Positions 54,827 to 63,893 of a stretch of DNA of 64,000 nt are shown piece after piece (the stretch's first letter is position 1; each line of letters begins with the position of its first letter). Under the pieces are notes generated by a model that saw only the letters and a program-made list of their open reading frames with translations, searched no databases and was not told the DNA's origin. The stretch covers positions 186,001 to 250,000 of the forward strand of contig NZ_JYKA01000003.1 in the NCBI RefSeq assembly GCF_001676875.1, written 5' to 3'. The stretch comes from Chromobacterium subtsugae. GTDB lineage: Bacteria > Pseudomonadota > Gammaproteobacteria > Burkholderiales > Chromobacteriaceae. The position numbers were made by a program, and so were the translations under genes.

Positions 54827-55332
54827 CTATTTCAGCAGTTCGAAGATTTTCGGCCGCTCCGGCTCGCCGTCCATATGCGGCGCCTCATGCAGATAGCCGA
54901 CCCGATGCAGGCTGCGCACCAGCGTCTTGCCGCTGTCCGGGTAGAAGCAGACCTCGTGCGGATGGTTGGCGCCGACGCCGAGGTAGACCAGATCTTCGTC
55001 GAAGGGATTGGCCAATTGGTGGGCTACGCCGGTGCCGGCCGGACAGCACAGGCAGTCGCCGGGGCCGACTTCGCAAACCTGGTCGCCATAGCGGAACACG
55101 CCGCGGCAGGACAAGCTGTAAAACAGCTCGTCGGCCAGCGCGTGGCTGTGGAAAGGGCAGCCGGCGTGGCCGGGCGGCAGGCGTTGGCGCCCAACTGGCC
55201 CTTGGCGTCATCCATCGCCGGCGTCAGCGGCTTGTAGCCGCCGCCCCAGTGCCGGCCTTCCTGATAGTTTTTTTCTTCGACATCGTTGAGGTTCACGACA
55301 TTGGCGGGTCGTTCGCCTAGGCGGCTCTCCAT
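54827..55332 (-). pseudogene. Frameshifted cupin-domain protein
   Basis: A cupin gene is split by a one-base loss near 55182. The first frame gives NVVNLNDVEEKNYQEG and KGQLGANA. The second gives LPPGHAGCPFHSHALADE with the cupin metal histidines, then CRGVFRYGDQVCEVGPGD to the end at KIFELLK. Together they would encode a protein of about 168 residues. As written no single frame covers it, so it is either inactivated or reflects a sequencing error in the G+C-rich stretch. It converges on the regulator gene with a 3-bp gap. Confidence 0.82.
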
Positions 55333-55409
55333 TGGGTTCGGCCGCGTGCGGCGCATCGCCGCTTCGGCTACGCTGACAGCATACCCGTGCCGCCGATGGA
55401 AGACATGCC

Positions 55410-57077
55410 ATGGCCAGTCCCGCGTTCCGTCCCCGCCTGCTCGACAGTCTGAAGCACTACAACAGCCAGTTGCTGCGCGCCGACCTGATGGCCGGCGTCA
55501 CGGTGGGCATCGTGGCGCTGCCCTTGGCGATGGCCTTCGCCATCGCCAGCGGAGTGACGCCGCAGGCCGGCATCTGCACCGCCGTCATCGCCGGCTTGCT
55601 GGCGGCCGCGCTGGGAGGCACCCGGCTGTGCGTGACCGGGCCCACCGGCGCCTTCATCGTCATCCTGTACGGCATCGTCAGCAAATACGGCGTGGCCAAT
55701 CTGCTGGTGTGCACTTTCATGGCCGGGGCGATGCTGGTGCTGATGGGCGTATTCCGCCTGGGGCAGGTGATACGGTTTTTCCCGATGCCGCTGATCACCG
55801 GCTTCACCAACGGCATCGCGGTGCTGATCTTCCTCACCCAGATGAAGGATTTCTTCGGCTTGCCCATCGCCAGGATGCCGTCGGGTTTCTTCAACGTGGT
55901 GCTGGCGCTGCGCGGGCATTTCTCCGCGCTGCACTGGCCCACCACCTTGCTGTCCGCCGCGCTGCTGGCCTTGATCCTGGCGTGGCCGAAGCGGTTGAAC
56001 CGCATATTGCCGTCGCCCTTCGCCGCGCTGGTGCTGGCGACCGCGGCGACTGCGGCTTTCGGACTGCCGGTGGCCACGCTGGGCAGCCGCTTCGGCGGCA
56101 TTCCGCAAGGACTGCCGGCCTTTGCCGGACTCGATCTCAGCCCCGCCCACCTGTCCGACTTGATGGCGCCGGCCTTCACCATCGCCTTGCTGGGGGCGAT
56201 AGAGTCGCTATTGTGCGCGGTGGTGGTGGACAGCCTCACCGCCGACCGCCACGACGCAAACCAGGAGCTGATAGGGCAGGGCATCGCCAATATGGTGGTG
56301 CCGTTTTTCGGCGGCATCCCGGCCACCGGGGCGGTGGTGCGCTCGGTGACCAATATCGGCAACGGCGCGCGCACGCCGCTGGCCGCCATCTTTCACGCCT
56401 TGCTGTTGCTGGCGGTGCTGCTGCTGGCCGCGCCGCTGGCCGCCCACGTGCCGCTGGCGGCGCTGGCGGCGATTCTGGTGGCGGTGGCGCTGAAAATGGG
56501 CGACTGGGACATCCGCAAGGCCTGGCGGTTTCCGCGCCACGATACCGCGGTGCTGATCCTCACCTTCGTCCTGACCGTGATTTTCGATCTGACGGTGGCG
56601 GTGGAAATCGGTCTGCTGCTGGCGGCGGTGTTTTTCATTCGCAGCATGGCCAGCCATACCTCGATCAAGCAGTTGAAGCCGGAGTACGCGCAGCTGTTCG
56701 AGCGCCATACCATCGCCGGCAAGGTCGTGCCGGACGGCTGCGCCGCTTTCCGTGTGGAGGGCGCGTTGTTCTTCGGCGCGGCCGACGCGGTGGATGTGGT
56801 GCTGAAGCAGGCGCCGCACGAGCGGGTGGTCATCCTGCAGCTGCATCGGCTGGTGTTGCTGGACGCCAGCGGCCTGCTGGCGCTGGACGCGCTGCGGGAG
56901 CGGCTGGCGGAGCAAGGCAAAACCTTGATCCTGTGCGGCGCGGCGGACGAAGTGATGGACATGCTGGTGGGGTCGAGGCTGGCGGAGCGGCTGGGCGCGG
57001 ACAATCTGCAGCCCGACCTGGTGTGCGCGCTGGCGCGGGCGGAGCGGCAATTGACGGATGGCGTGGTGTGGGGCTGA
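55410..57077 (+). CDS. SulP-family anion transporter with STAS domain
   Basis: A 555-residue inner-membrane transporter with 10-14 predicted helices. It has SulP signatures such as VTVGIVALPLAMAFAIASG, TGPTGAFIVILYGIV and GGIPATGAVVRSVTNI. A cytoplasmic STAS domain occupies the last 130 residues (RVEGALFFGAADAVD, LLDASGLLALDAL). SulP proteins carry sulfate, bicarbonate, dicarboxylates or other anions. Substrate unknown. A 10-bp hairpin follows. Confidence 0.93.
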   Translation: MASPAFRPRLLDSLKHYNSQLLRADLMAGVTVGIVALPLAMAFAIASGVTPQAGICTAVIAGLLAAALGGTRLCVTGPTGAFIVILYGIVSKYGVANLLVCTFMAGAMLVLMGVFRLGQVIRFFPMPLITGFTNGIAVLIFLTQMKDFFGLPIARMPSGFFNVVLALRGHFSALHWPTTLLSAALLALILAWPKRLNRILPSPFAALVLATAATAAFGLPVATLGSRFGGIPQGLPAFAGLDLSPAHLSDLMAPAFTIALLGAIESLLCAVVVDSLTADRHDANQELIGQGIANMVVPFFGGIPATGAVVRSVTNIGNGARTPLAAIFHALLLLAVLLLAAPLAAHVPLAALAAILVAVALKMGDWDIRKAWRFPRHDTAVLILTFVLTVIFDLTVAVEIGLLLAAVFFIRSMASHTSIKQLKPEYAQLFERHTIAGKVVPDGCAAFRVEGALFFGAADAVDVVLKQAPHERVVILQLHRLVLLDASGLLALDALRERLAEQGKTLILCGAADEVMDMLVGSRLAERLGADNLQPDLVCALARAERQLTDGVVWG

Positions 57078-57078
57078 G

Positions 57079-57103
57079 GCCGGGCGGCCCGCCGCCGCCC
57101 GGC
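57079..57103. terminator. GC-rich hairpin between convergent genes
   Basis: GCCGGGCGGC pairs perfectly with GCCGCCCGGC around a 5-nt loop, between the SulP stop and the stop of the convergent gene at 57111. No T-tail. Confidence 0.45.
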
Positions 57104-57110
57104 GCCGGCG

Positions 57111-57866
57111 TCACTTCCCGGCGCTTTTTTCCCGGCGCAGGCGCAGCCAGCGGTACAGCGCATGCGCCACCGAAACCGGCGACAGCGGCACCAGCGCCAT
57201 CAGGCCATCGCCCTGGCTGTAGCCGGGGTTCATGCTGAGGAAGAAGCGGGTGGACGGCTTGCTGGAGCTTTGCCAGAACTGGTGGTCGTCCTTGCTGTCG
57301 CGGGTGAGGATGCCCAGGTTGGCGATGAAGGGGCGGTCCGGCGACACCGGCGTCAGTTGGAAGCTGGAGAACAGCTCGTAGGCCTTGGCCGCCAGCGGGT
57401 GGCGCTCGTCCTGGCCGGGCGCCGGCCACAGCTTGTGGGCGAATTTGTGCAGCACGGCATAGCTGGACGGGTGCAGCATCACGCCGAAGAAATACATCGG
57501 CCGCAGCGGGTGGCTCAGCCAATGGAGCAGCACCTGGCGCACCATGAAGGCGAAATTGCTGTTCTTGCCGCGGTATTCCTTGAACAGGCCGGATTGGACG
57601 CGCAGCACGCTGCAGGCGCGGCGGCCTATCTGGCGGCGGAAGCGGTGCATCGCGCAGTAGCCAACCAGGCGCTGGTTCTCGTCGCGGTGCAGCAGCAGGC
57701 AGCTGTGCTCGGCCGGCGGCGAAAACACCAGTCCCTTGAAGGTGGGGTAGTCGGTGCCGGAGAAGATGGCGTCGTGCACCTGGAACAGTTCCGCGGCCAG
57801 CTGCTCTTTCTGCGCGGCGTCCAGTTTGGCGGGCATGACTCGGGTGGAGCGGATGATGGCGGCCAT
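57111..57866 (-). CDS. Unrecognised protein, possibly GNAT-fold
   Basis: A 251-residue cytoplasmic protein. LLLHRDENQRLVGYCAMHRF and the following strand/helix pattern resemble the central part of an acyltransferase (GNAT) fold, but no clear acetyl-CoA loop is seen. Later it has RPMYFFGVMLHPSSYAVLHKF and a Trp/Pro-rich segment. There is no signal peptide. It is transcribed alone. An A+T-rich stretch (57930-58000) upstream probably contains its promoter. Function unknown. Confidence 0.65.
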   Translation of the reverse strand: MAAIIRSTRVMPAKLDAAQKEQLAAELFQVHDAIFSGTDYPTFKGLVFSPPAEHSCLLLHRDENQRLVGYCAMHRFRRQIGRRACSVLRVQSGLFKEYRGKNSNFAFMVRQVLLHWLSHPLRPMYFFGVMLHPSSYAVLHKFAHKLWPAPGQDERHPLAAKAYELFSSFQLTPVSPDRPFIANLGILTRDSKDDHQFWQSSSKPSTRFFLSMNPGYSQGDGLMALVPLSPVSVAHALYRWLRLRREKSAGK

Positions 57867-58071
57867 TTCATTCCTCGCTGTTGCATTGCAGCATTGAAAT
57901 GGAGGCGATCATAGAAACCGGGCGGCGCAGTGGCTACTGGCCTTTTTGACTATCAAATGTCATTTAAATTTTACACAATAAATGACAATGAAATTTATGG
58001 ATTTATCGATGGGAGCGGCGCAAGCAGGTCAGGATAGCTGCCCATTTTGCCAGTGGGTGCCGCCCGCGGGA

Positions 58072-58998
58072 TCAATAACCTTGCTGGCGCTGCACGAGGC
58101 CGTCGGCTTCGACGCCGCGCGCCAGTTGCTGCAGCTTGCCGACTATCTGCTCCACCGCTTCCTGGCGCAGCGTGATGGCGGCGATGTGCGGCGTGATCGC
58201 GACGGCCGGATGGCGCCAGAGCGGATGGCCGGCCGGCAACGGCTCCTCGGCGAACACATCCAGCTGCGCGCAGCGCAGATGGCCGTTGTCGAGCAGCGCC
58301 AGCAACGCGTCCTGGTCCAATAGGTCGCCGCGGCCGGCGTTGATCAGCATCGAGCCGGCCGGCATCAACGACAGCCGCTCGCCGTTCAGCAGGCCCTGGG
58401 TCTGCGGCGTGGATGGCAGCACGCAGGCGACCACCTGGCTGGTTTCCAGCAGTTTCTCCAGCCCGCTTTCGCCATGCAGGCTGTGCACGCCATGGATGTG
58501 CTTGGGATTGCGGCTCCAGCCGCTCACCATATAGCCGTCGTGCGCCAGCGCCTTGGCGACGGCGGCGCCGATCTCGCCCAGGCCCAAAATCCCGACATGC
58601 ACGTCTTCCGGCGGCTTGGGCGCCAGCATCCGCCATTGTCCGGCGGCCTGCTGGCGGCGGTAGATGTCCATATTGCGCTGATAGCCCAGCACGCCGTAGC
58701 GGATGTATTCGATCATCTGGGCCGCCATGCCGCCGTCCAGCAGCCGGTACACCGGCAGGCTTTCCGGCAGGTCGGGCCGGCTCAGCAGCTTGTCGACCCC
58801 GGCGCCCAGCGCGAAGAGGGCCTCCAGCTTGGGCAGGCTGGCGATCAGGCCGTCCGGGATGCCCCAGGCGATCAGGTAGCGGACGGTGTCGGGCTGGATG
58901 TCGGCCAGGCTGCCGAAGCGCTGTTCCGGCATGGCGGCGCGGAACAGCTCCAGATAGGCGGCGACTTCCTTCGGGTTGGGCGTGTGGACCAGGATCAT
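58072..58998 (-). CDS. ghrA: Glyoxylate/hydroxypyruvate reductase-like D-2-hydroxyacid dehydrogenase
   Basis: A 308-residue NAD(P)-dependent dehydrogenase. The Rossmann motif is VGILGLGEIGAAVAKAL. Catalytic Arg lies in INAGRGDLLDQDALL, the Glu in LDVFAEEPLP and His in ITPHIAAITLRQEA. It matches the GhrA branch, reducing glyoxylate or hydroxypyruvate, but other 2-keto acids are possible. ATG 58998 is chosen on length; an open frame extends to 59058 with no family support. Confidence 0.9.
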   Translation of the reverse strand: MILVHTPNPKEVAAYLELFRAAMPEQRFGSLADIQPDTVRYLIAWGIPDGLIASLPKLEALFALGAGVDKLLSRPDLPESLPVYRLLDGGMAAQMIEYIRYGVLGYQRNMDIYRRQQAAGQWRMLAPKPPEDVHVGILGLGEIGAAVAKALAHDGYMVSGWSRNPKHIHGVHSLHGESGLEKLLETSQVVACVLPSTPQTQGLLNGERLSLMPAGSMLINAGRGDLLDQDALLALLDNGHLRCAQLDVFAEEPLPAGHPLWRHPAVAITPHIAAITLRQEAVEQIVGKLQQLARGVEADGLVQRQQGY

Positions 58999-59064
58999 GG
59001 CGGCGCTTCTAGTTGGGGCATGCTTGCAGTATACGCCGTCCACCGGCCGGCCTGCCAAGCCAGC

Positions 59065-59835
59065 CTAGCGCGCCGCGTAGCGTTCGCCCAGCCGGCGCAT
59101 GGTGCCGATCAGCAGGGTTTCGACATCGTCGCCGCGCGCCAGCCGCTCGCTGGCATGCGGCAGCAGCTGCGGGTGGGCGCCGATCAACACCGAATGCCGG
59201 GCGGCGCGGAACATCGGCAGGTCGTTGCTATCGTTGCCGAAGCAGACCAGCTGTTCGGCGGCGATGCCATGCCGGCTCAGCGCGCTCATCTTGTCGACGC
59301 CGGCGGCGGTGATGTCGACGATCTGCTGGTCGGAATGGTGATGGATGTGGATATCGTCGCGGCCGCGCAGCGCCTGCTGCAAGGCGTCGCTGTCGGCGCA
59401 TTCGGTCACCAGCAGCTTCACTGGCTGGTGGATTTCGTCGCGCGCCACCTGGCGGGCGCGCCGCTGCGGGTCCACCAGCGTCATGAAGGGATGGCCGGGC
59501 TCGCCCTGGTAATGGTAATGCCAGGCCAGGTCAACCAGGTAGGAGGCCGAGTGGCGCTCCGCCAGGTCTAACAGTTGTTGCAGGGTGTCTGCGGCCAGCG
59601 GGGCGATGTCGGCCAGCGCGCCGCCATGCCAGGTCATCGCGCCGTTGGAGCCGACGAACAAGCCGTGGTGGAAGCGCTCGTCCAGCAAATGGAGCATGTC
59701 GCGGTAAGGGCGGGCGGAGGCGAAGCCTATCGAATGGCCTTGCCCTTCCAGTTCGGACAAGGCGTCCTGGATGGCGGGGCTGATGTTGGCGCCGTCGAAG
59801 CAGAGGGTGCCGTCTATGTCGAAGATGAAATGCAT
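59065..59835 (-). CDS. HAD-superfamily Cof-type phosphatase
   Basis: A 256-residue phosphatase with the nucleophile motif FIFDIDGTLCFDG, cap domain C2 type, and CFGNDSNDLPMF as the motif IV Asp pair. Cof-like HADs dephosphorylate sugar phosphates, pyridoxal phosphate or similar. Substrate unknown. It reads leftward 66 bp upstream of the hydroxyacid dehydrogenase start, so they may share transcription. Confidence 0.9.
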   Translation of the reverse strand: MHFIFDIDGTLCFDGANISPAIQDALSELEGQGHSIGFASARPYRDMLHLLDERFHHGLFVGSNGAMTWHGGALADIAPLAADTLQQLLDLAERHSASYLVDLAWHYHYQGEPGHPFMTLVDPQRRARQVARDEIHQPVKLLVTECADSDALQQALRGRDDIHIHHHSDQQIVDITAAGVDKMSALSRHGIAAEQLVCFGNDSNDLPMFRAARHSVLIGAHPQLLPHASERLARGDDVETLLIGTMRRLGERYAAR

Positions 59836-59986
59836 GAGTGTGGCGAAGGGATAGGGAGAATGGGCGCAAAATTGCTTGAATGATTTGGCAATTTTACGAG
59901 TGAGCCATTTTTTTGGATATTTTAGCTAAATGTTTCATGACGTTCGCCGATATGGGTGGGGAGAATAGTATACAGGGAGCATGAGA

Positions 59987-61567
59987 ATGGCGGTAAACGG
60001 CGGGTTTCCCATCGCTTTGCGGCCGCAGTCGGCTTTCGCCGCGGTAAGGGTGGCGGCGCCTGCGGGTGCGCCATCCAATCCCAGCGGCGCGGCGCCGCTG
60101 CTGGACATCAAGGGGCTGGAGGTGGGGACGCCAGAATCGCGTTATGGCTTCAGCATGCAAACCCTGCAGCTGCTGAAGCAGTACGACGTGCGCGATATGT
60201 CGGGCAAGGATCTGGACGCGCTGAGCGAACTGATGCTGGCGCGTGGCGAGATGGATGGCGATGTCAGCGGCACCATCCGCAGCGACATCCAGGGCCATGG
60301 CTGGAAAACCGCCGGCAGCAGCAATGCGCTGGAAATCTTCTCGGCGCGCCGCGACGAGACCATGGCCAGCGTCAAGGCGGGAGAAGTCTCGCTGAAGCTT
60401 GCCGATTTCGACCTGAAAGGCAATGCGCGGGTGACGGAGGCGCTGAACAAGCTGGCGGGCATCCACGATGCCTTGCAACACGACGACAGCGTGACGGCGG
60501 CCGCCGAGGGAGGCATGAGCCAGGCGGCGGACATCCAGCGCTTCGACAGCTGGCTGCGGCAAACCACGCGCTGGCGGGAGTTGGGCGAGGCCGAGCCGCA
60601 GCCCGATGCGGAGACCATCGACGCGGTGGGGCGCGTTTTGCAGCGGCTGGGCATCAGCTTGGCGGGCGAGGGCAATAGTGCCGAGCGGATGGCCCAAGCC
60701 TGGCAAGCCTATCAGGGCTGGCAGGCGCAGCACCCGGGCGAGCAGCCGCGGATGGATTTGCAGCCGCCGGCGGAAACGCCCGCCGAGCCGCCTCGTGCCG
60801 CACCGGCGGCTGCCGCGGTGGCTTCGACGCCGGCGGCGGCTGCGAAGCCCGCCAGGGAAGCGGCGCCGCGCTTCCTGCTGGAGGCGCAGTACGGGATGAG
60901 TTTGCCGATGCTGCAGGTGCTGAAGAGTTTCGATGTCGCCAATGCCTCGGTGGAGCAGGTCAAGCAACTGGGCCGGTTGTTGCAGGACAATGGCGAACTG
61001 TCGCAGGACGACGCCGATTCGCTGCTGCCGCTTACCCAGCGCGGGACGGCGGATTCGATGAATTATTACCGGCGCGACCTGCGCTGGCTGGCCGATTCGC
61101 AACAGCATGGCGAGACGCCTCAGTACCGCACTCCACAAGGCTTGGTCGACTTGGCGAGCCCGGCCGGCCGCGCCCGCAACGATCAGCAGGCGCAGGCGGT
61201 GCTGGACCGCTTGGCCGCTTTGCACCAGGCCTTGCAGGGAGACGACAGGGTGCAGGAGGCTGTGGACGGCGGCTTGCAGCAGGGCAGCGACCTGGCGGCG
61301 TTCAACGCCTGGGCGCAGGCGGAGGGCAAGGGCGCGCGCAGCGGCGACGACGCGCAGCCGGCGTTCCGCAACCGGCAGGACGTGGACGGCATCTTCCGCA
61401 CGCTGCAGCGCTTGGGCGTGGAGCTGACGCCGCAAGATGGCGCCGTTTCGCCCGGCCAGCGGCTGGAACAGGCGTGGAAGGACTACCAGGGCTGGCGCGC
61501 CAGCCACCCGGACGCGCAGCCGGGGCTGAGGCTGGCGCCGGCCAGACGCATCAACGATTACGCCTGA
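59987..61567 (+). CDS. Internally duplicated protein of unknown function
   Basis: A 526-residue protein made of two related halves of about 200 residues joined by an Ala/Pro linker (residues 257-287). Half 1 starts ESRYGFSMQTLQLLKQYDV and ends AWQAYQGWQAQHPGEQP. Half 2 starts EAQYGMSLPMLQVLKSFDV and ends AWKDYQGWRASHPDAQP. Each half contains a helical core with a NKLAGIHDALQ or DRLAALHQALQ segment. No signal peptide or membrane segment is seen. GGGAG lies 7 nt before ATG 59987. It could be a secreted effector or scaffold, but that is not shown. Confidence 0.75.
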   Translation: MAVNGGFPIALRPQSAFAAVRVAAPAGAPSNPSGAAPLLDIKGLEVGTPESRYGFSMQTLQLLKQYDVRDMSGKDLDALSELMLARGEMDGDVSGTIRSDIQGHGWKTAGSSNALEIFSARRDETMASVKAGEVSLKLADFDLKGNARVTEALNKLAGIHDALQHDDSVTAAAEGGMSQAADIQRFDSWLRQTTRWRELGEAEPQPDAETIDAVGRVLQRLGISLAGEGNSAERMAQAWQAYQGWQAQHPGEQPRMDLQPPAETPAEPPRAAPAAAAVASTPAAAAKPAREAAPRFLLEAQYGMSLPMLQVLKSFDVANASVEQVKQLGRLLQDNGELSQDDADSLLPLTQRGTADSMNYYRRDLRWLADSQQHGETPQYRTPQGLVDLASPAGRARNDQQAQAVLDRLAALHQALQGDDRVQEAVDGGLQQGSDLAAFNAWAQAEGKGARSGDDAQPAFRNRQDVDGIFRTLQRLGVELTPQDGAVSPGQRLEQAWKDYQGWRASHPDAQPGLRLAPARRINDYA

Positions 61568-61758
61568 TCGCCGCTCTGCCGGCGCCTGCGGCCCTTTTTC
61601 TCCGCTGTCCTAGGTGCAAACCGCAGCTAGCGGCCGCGCTGTTGCCGCCGCCATGCCGTGAAGCTATATCTTGGTGAGTTCCATTGCATTCGTTTTGTCT
61701 GCATGAAAAACGCATGTCAGCCGCAGCATAGGCAAGCCGCGGCGCGGGAGGAGTCGAG

Positions 61759-62958
61759 ATGATAGGCGCGGACATGCGGTATCTATTGGGCGAGCGCAGT
61801 TTGCGCTCGCTGAGCGCGCTGCCGGGCCGCCGCGCCGCCGCCGGCATCCTGGCCAGCGATGTCGAAGGCCCGCTGTTCTTGGGCGATTTCATCGCCGAAG
61901 CGCTGTCGGCCCGGGTTCGGCCGCGCCACTATGCGGTGGATGCCACGCCATCCTACGGCCATCTCCTGTACCAGGAAGGCTACGCGGCCTTCAGCGAAGC
62001 CACCGCGGGACTGCGTCGGCCCCATTGCCGCAACGGCTGCGCCCAGGAGGGGACCGACACCATTTTCGCCCTGCCTATGCTGCTGGCCTGCGGCGCGGAC
62101 GCCGGCTATCTCGACTTGCTGGCCCGCCGCAGCGCGCCGACGCCGGGGGCCGCCCGGATGCTGGCTGAGCTGGACAGGATGGGCATGATGGCGGTGGGCA
62201 TCACCACCGCGCCGCAACAACCCTACCGCAATCTGGTCGCCGCGAGCGGCCTGCTGCCGCGGGAGCGCATCCTGGGCTCGCCGTTTCCGCTGAACGAGGC
62301 CGCGGAGCTGCTGCGCGGCCACCGGCGCTGGGATGAGGAAATCGGCGCGGTGAACCGCTATCTGGACGACGCTTTCGCCATCATCGACGGCTATTCGGAG
62401 ATTTACCGCGGCGTGGATGGCCAGATACGCCGTCTGTCGGACTGCGGCCGGCAGCTGCTGCAAGCGCGCTTCATCCGGCATTGTCGCGATGAGCTGGGCA
62501 TCAGCCATGACCCGGCGACGCGGCGCCGCCGGACGGCGCCCACCCTGCTGGGCGAGATCATCGAGGCCTGCGCGATGATGGGCGACCGCTCGAAAGCGGC
62601 GACGGCCCTTAACCTGGGGCGCTCGCTGCGCGGCGGCCAGCCGCTGGTGGCGATGGGAGATGGCGGCAACGATGCCGAGATGCTGCGGCGGGTTCCGTTG
62701 TCGATAGGCGTGAACGGCCCGGAAGCCGCCAGCGCGGCCAAGATAGGCGTGGTGACCGCCGACATGGCCTGCGTGCTGCCCATCCTGCGGCAGATGTTGC
62801 TGGGCGAGCGGGATATCGACGCCATCATCGTCCGGGCGCAGGCCGAGGTCGGCGACGCCGCTTTGATCCACCGCGGCGGCGGCCGCCTGGCGCCGGCGCT
62901 GTTGGCGCGGCACCGGGAGATGAAACGGCAGCTGCGCGGAGCCTTCGTCACTTTCTGA
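61759..62958 (+). CDS. HAD-like phosphatase with atypical DxEGP motif
   Basis: A 399-residue protein with a HAD outline. The usual DxDGT nucleophile loop reads SDVEGPLFLGDF, and motif IV is AMGDGGNDAEML. A large helical cap lies between. The first Asp is kept while the acid/base Asp is Glu, so catalysis may be changed or lost. GGAGG precedes the ATG. It overlaps nothing and is 9 bp from the exporter gene, with which it probably forms an operon. Substrate unknown. Confidence 0.72.
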   Translation: MIGADMRYLLGERSLRSLSALPGRRAAAGILASDVEGPLFLGDFIAEALSARVRPRHYAVDATPSYGHLLYQEGYAAFSEATAGLRRPHCRNGCAQEGTDTIFALPMLLACGADAGYLDLLARRSAPTPGAARMLAELDRMGMMAVGITTAPQQPYRNLVAASGLLPRERILGSPFPLNEAAELLRGHRRWDEEIGAVNRYLDDAFAIIDGYSEIYRGVDGQIRRLSDCGRQLLQARFIRHCRDELGISHDPATRRRRTAPTLLGEIIEACAMMGDRSKAATALNLGRSLRGGQPLVAMGDGGNDAEMLRRVPLSIGVNGPEAASAAKIGVVTADMACVLPILRQMLLGERDIDAIIVRAQAEVGDAALIHRGGGRLAPALLARHREMKRQLRGAFVTF

Positions 62959-62967
62959 CTGGCCGCC

Positions 62968-63882
62968 ATGTCCGAGCCCCCGGTCCATTCCTTGCCCCAA
63001 CCCGCCTGCCGGGCTTTGTCCCGGAAGCCGGCCGGCGTTGTCGTCCGCCGCGATGGGCGATTGCTGCTGGGCGTGTTGTCGGGCTTGTTGTCCATGGTCT
63101 GCGTGCAGTTGGGATCGGCCTGGTCGGTGCCGGCGATGCGGGAGCAAGGCCCGTACGCGCTGACCTGGCTGCGGCTGTGCTGCGCGGCCTTGGCGCTGCT
63201 GGCTTGGGCGCGCCCGCCGCTATGGCGTTTGCTGCGCGCTCATGGCGGCCAACTGGCGGCCTTGGGCGCGGCGATGGCCGGCATGATGCTGTGTTTTTTC
63301 GCCGCCATCCGCAGCATGCCGCTGGGCCTGACGGTGGCGATCAACTTTCTCGGCCCCTTGCTGGTGGCTTTGGCCGGCGCGGGCCGCCGGTTGGCGCTGG
63401 CATGGCCGCCGCTGGCTTTCTTGGGCGTGGGATTGCTGGCCTGGCATGGCGGGCAGTGGCAGGGCGATGCCGCCGGGTTGGCGTTCGCCTGCGGCGCGGC
63501 GGTCTGCTGGGGGGCTTACATCTTGCTGATGAAGCGGGTGGGGCGGCTGGGCGGCGGGCTGGATGGGCTGGCGGCCTCCATGCTGATGGCCGCCTTATGG
63601 TGCGCGCCTTTCGGCTTGGCCGGCCTGCATGGCCGCCCACTGCCGGATTTGCCGCAAACGGCGGTTTTGGCATTGTTGACGCCCCTGCTGCCTTATGTGT
63701 TGGAAATGCTGGCGTTGCGACGGATGCCGGCGGCGTCGTTCGGCATCTTGGCCAGCCTGGAGCCGGCCATCGCCGTGCTGGCGGGCTGGTTGCTGTTGGC
63801 GCAGCCGGTCGCGCCGGCGCAGCTGCTGGGCGTGGCTATGGTGGTCGGCGCCAGCCTGGGCTCGCTGCTGACGGCGCGATGA
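62968..63882 (+). CDS. EamA/RhtA-type drug-metabolite exporter
   Basis: A 304-residue inner-membrane protein with ten predicted helices in two EamA repeats. SMVCVQLGSAWSVPAM, RSMPLGLTVAINFLGPLLVAL and ASFGILASLEPAIAVLAGWLLL match RhtA/YdcZ-type amino-acid and metabolite exporters. It follows the HAD-like gene by 9 bp. The charged N-terminus of about 30 residues is probably cytoplasmic. Confidence 0.9.
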   Translation: MSEPPVHSLPQPACRALSRKPAGVVVRRDGRLLLGVLSGLLSMVCVQLGSAWSVPAMREQGPYALTWLRLCCAALALLAWARPPLWRLLRAHGGQLAALGAAMAGMMLCFFAAIRSMPLGLTVAINFLGPLLVALAGAGRRLALAWPPLAFLGVGLLAWHGGQWQGDAAGLAFACGAAVCWGAYILLMKRVGRLGGGLDGLAASMLMAALWCAPFGLAGLHGRPLPDLPQTAVLALLTPLLPYVLEMLALRRMPAASFGILASLEPAIAVLAGWLLLAQPVAPAQLLGVAMVVGASLGSLLTAR

Positions 63883-63893
63883 TCCGGCGGCGC

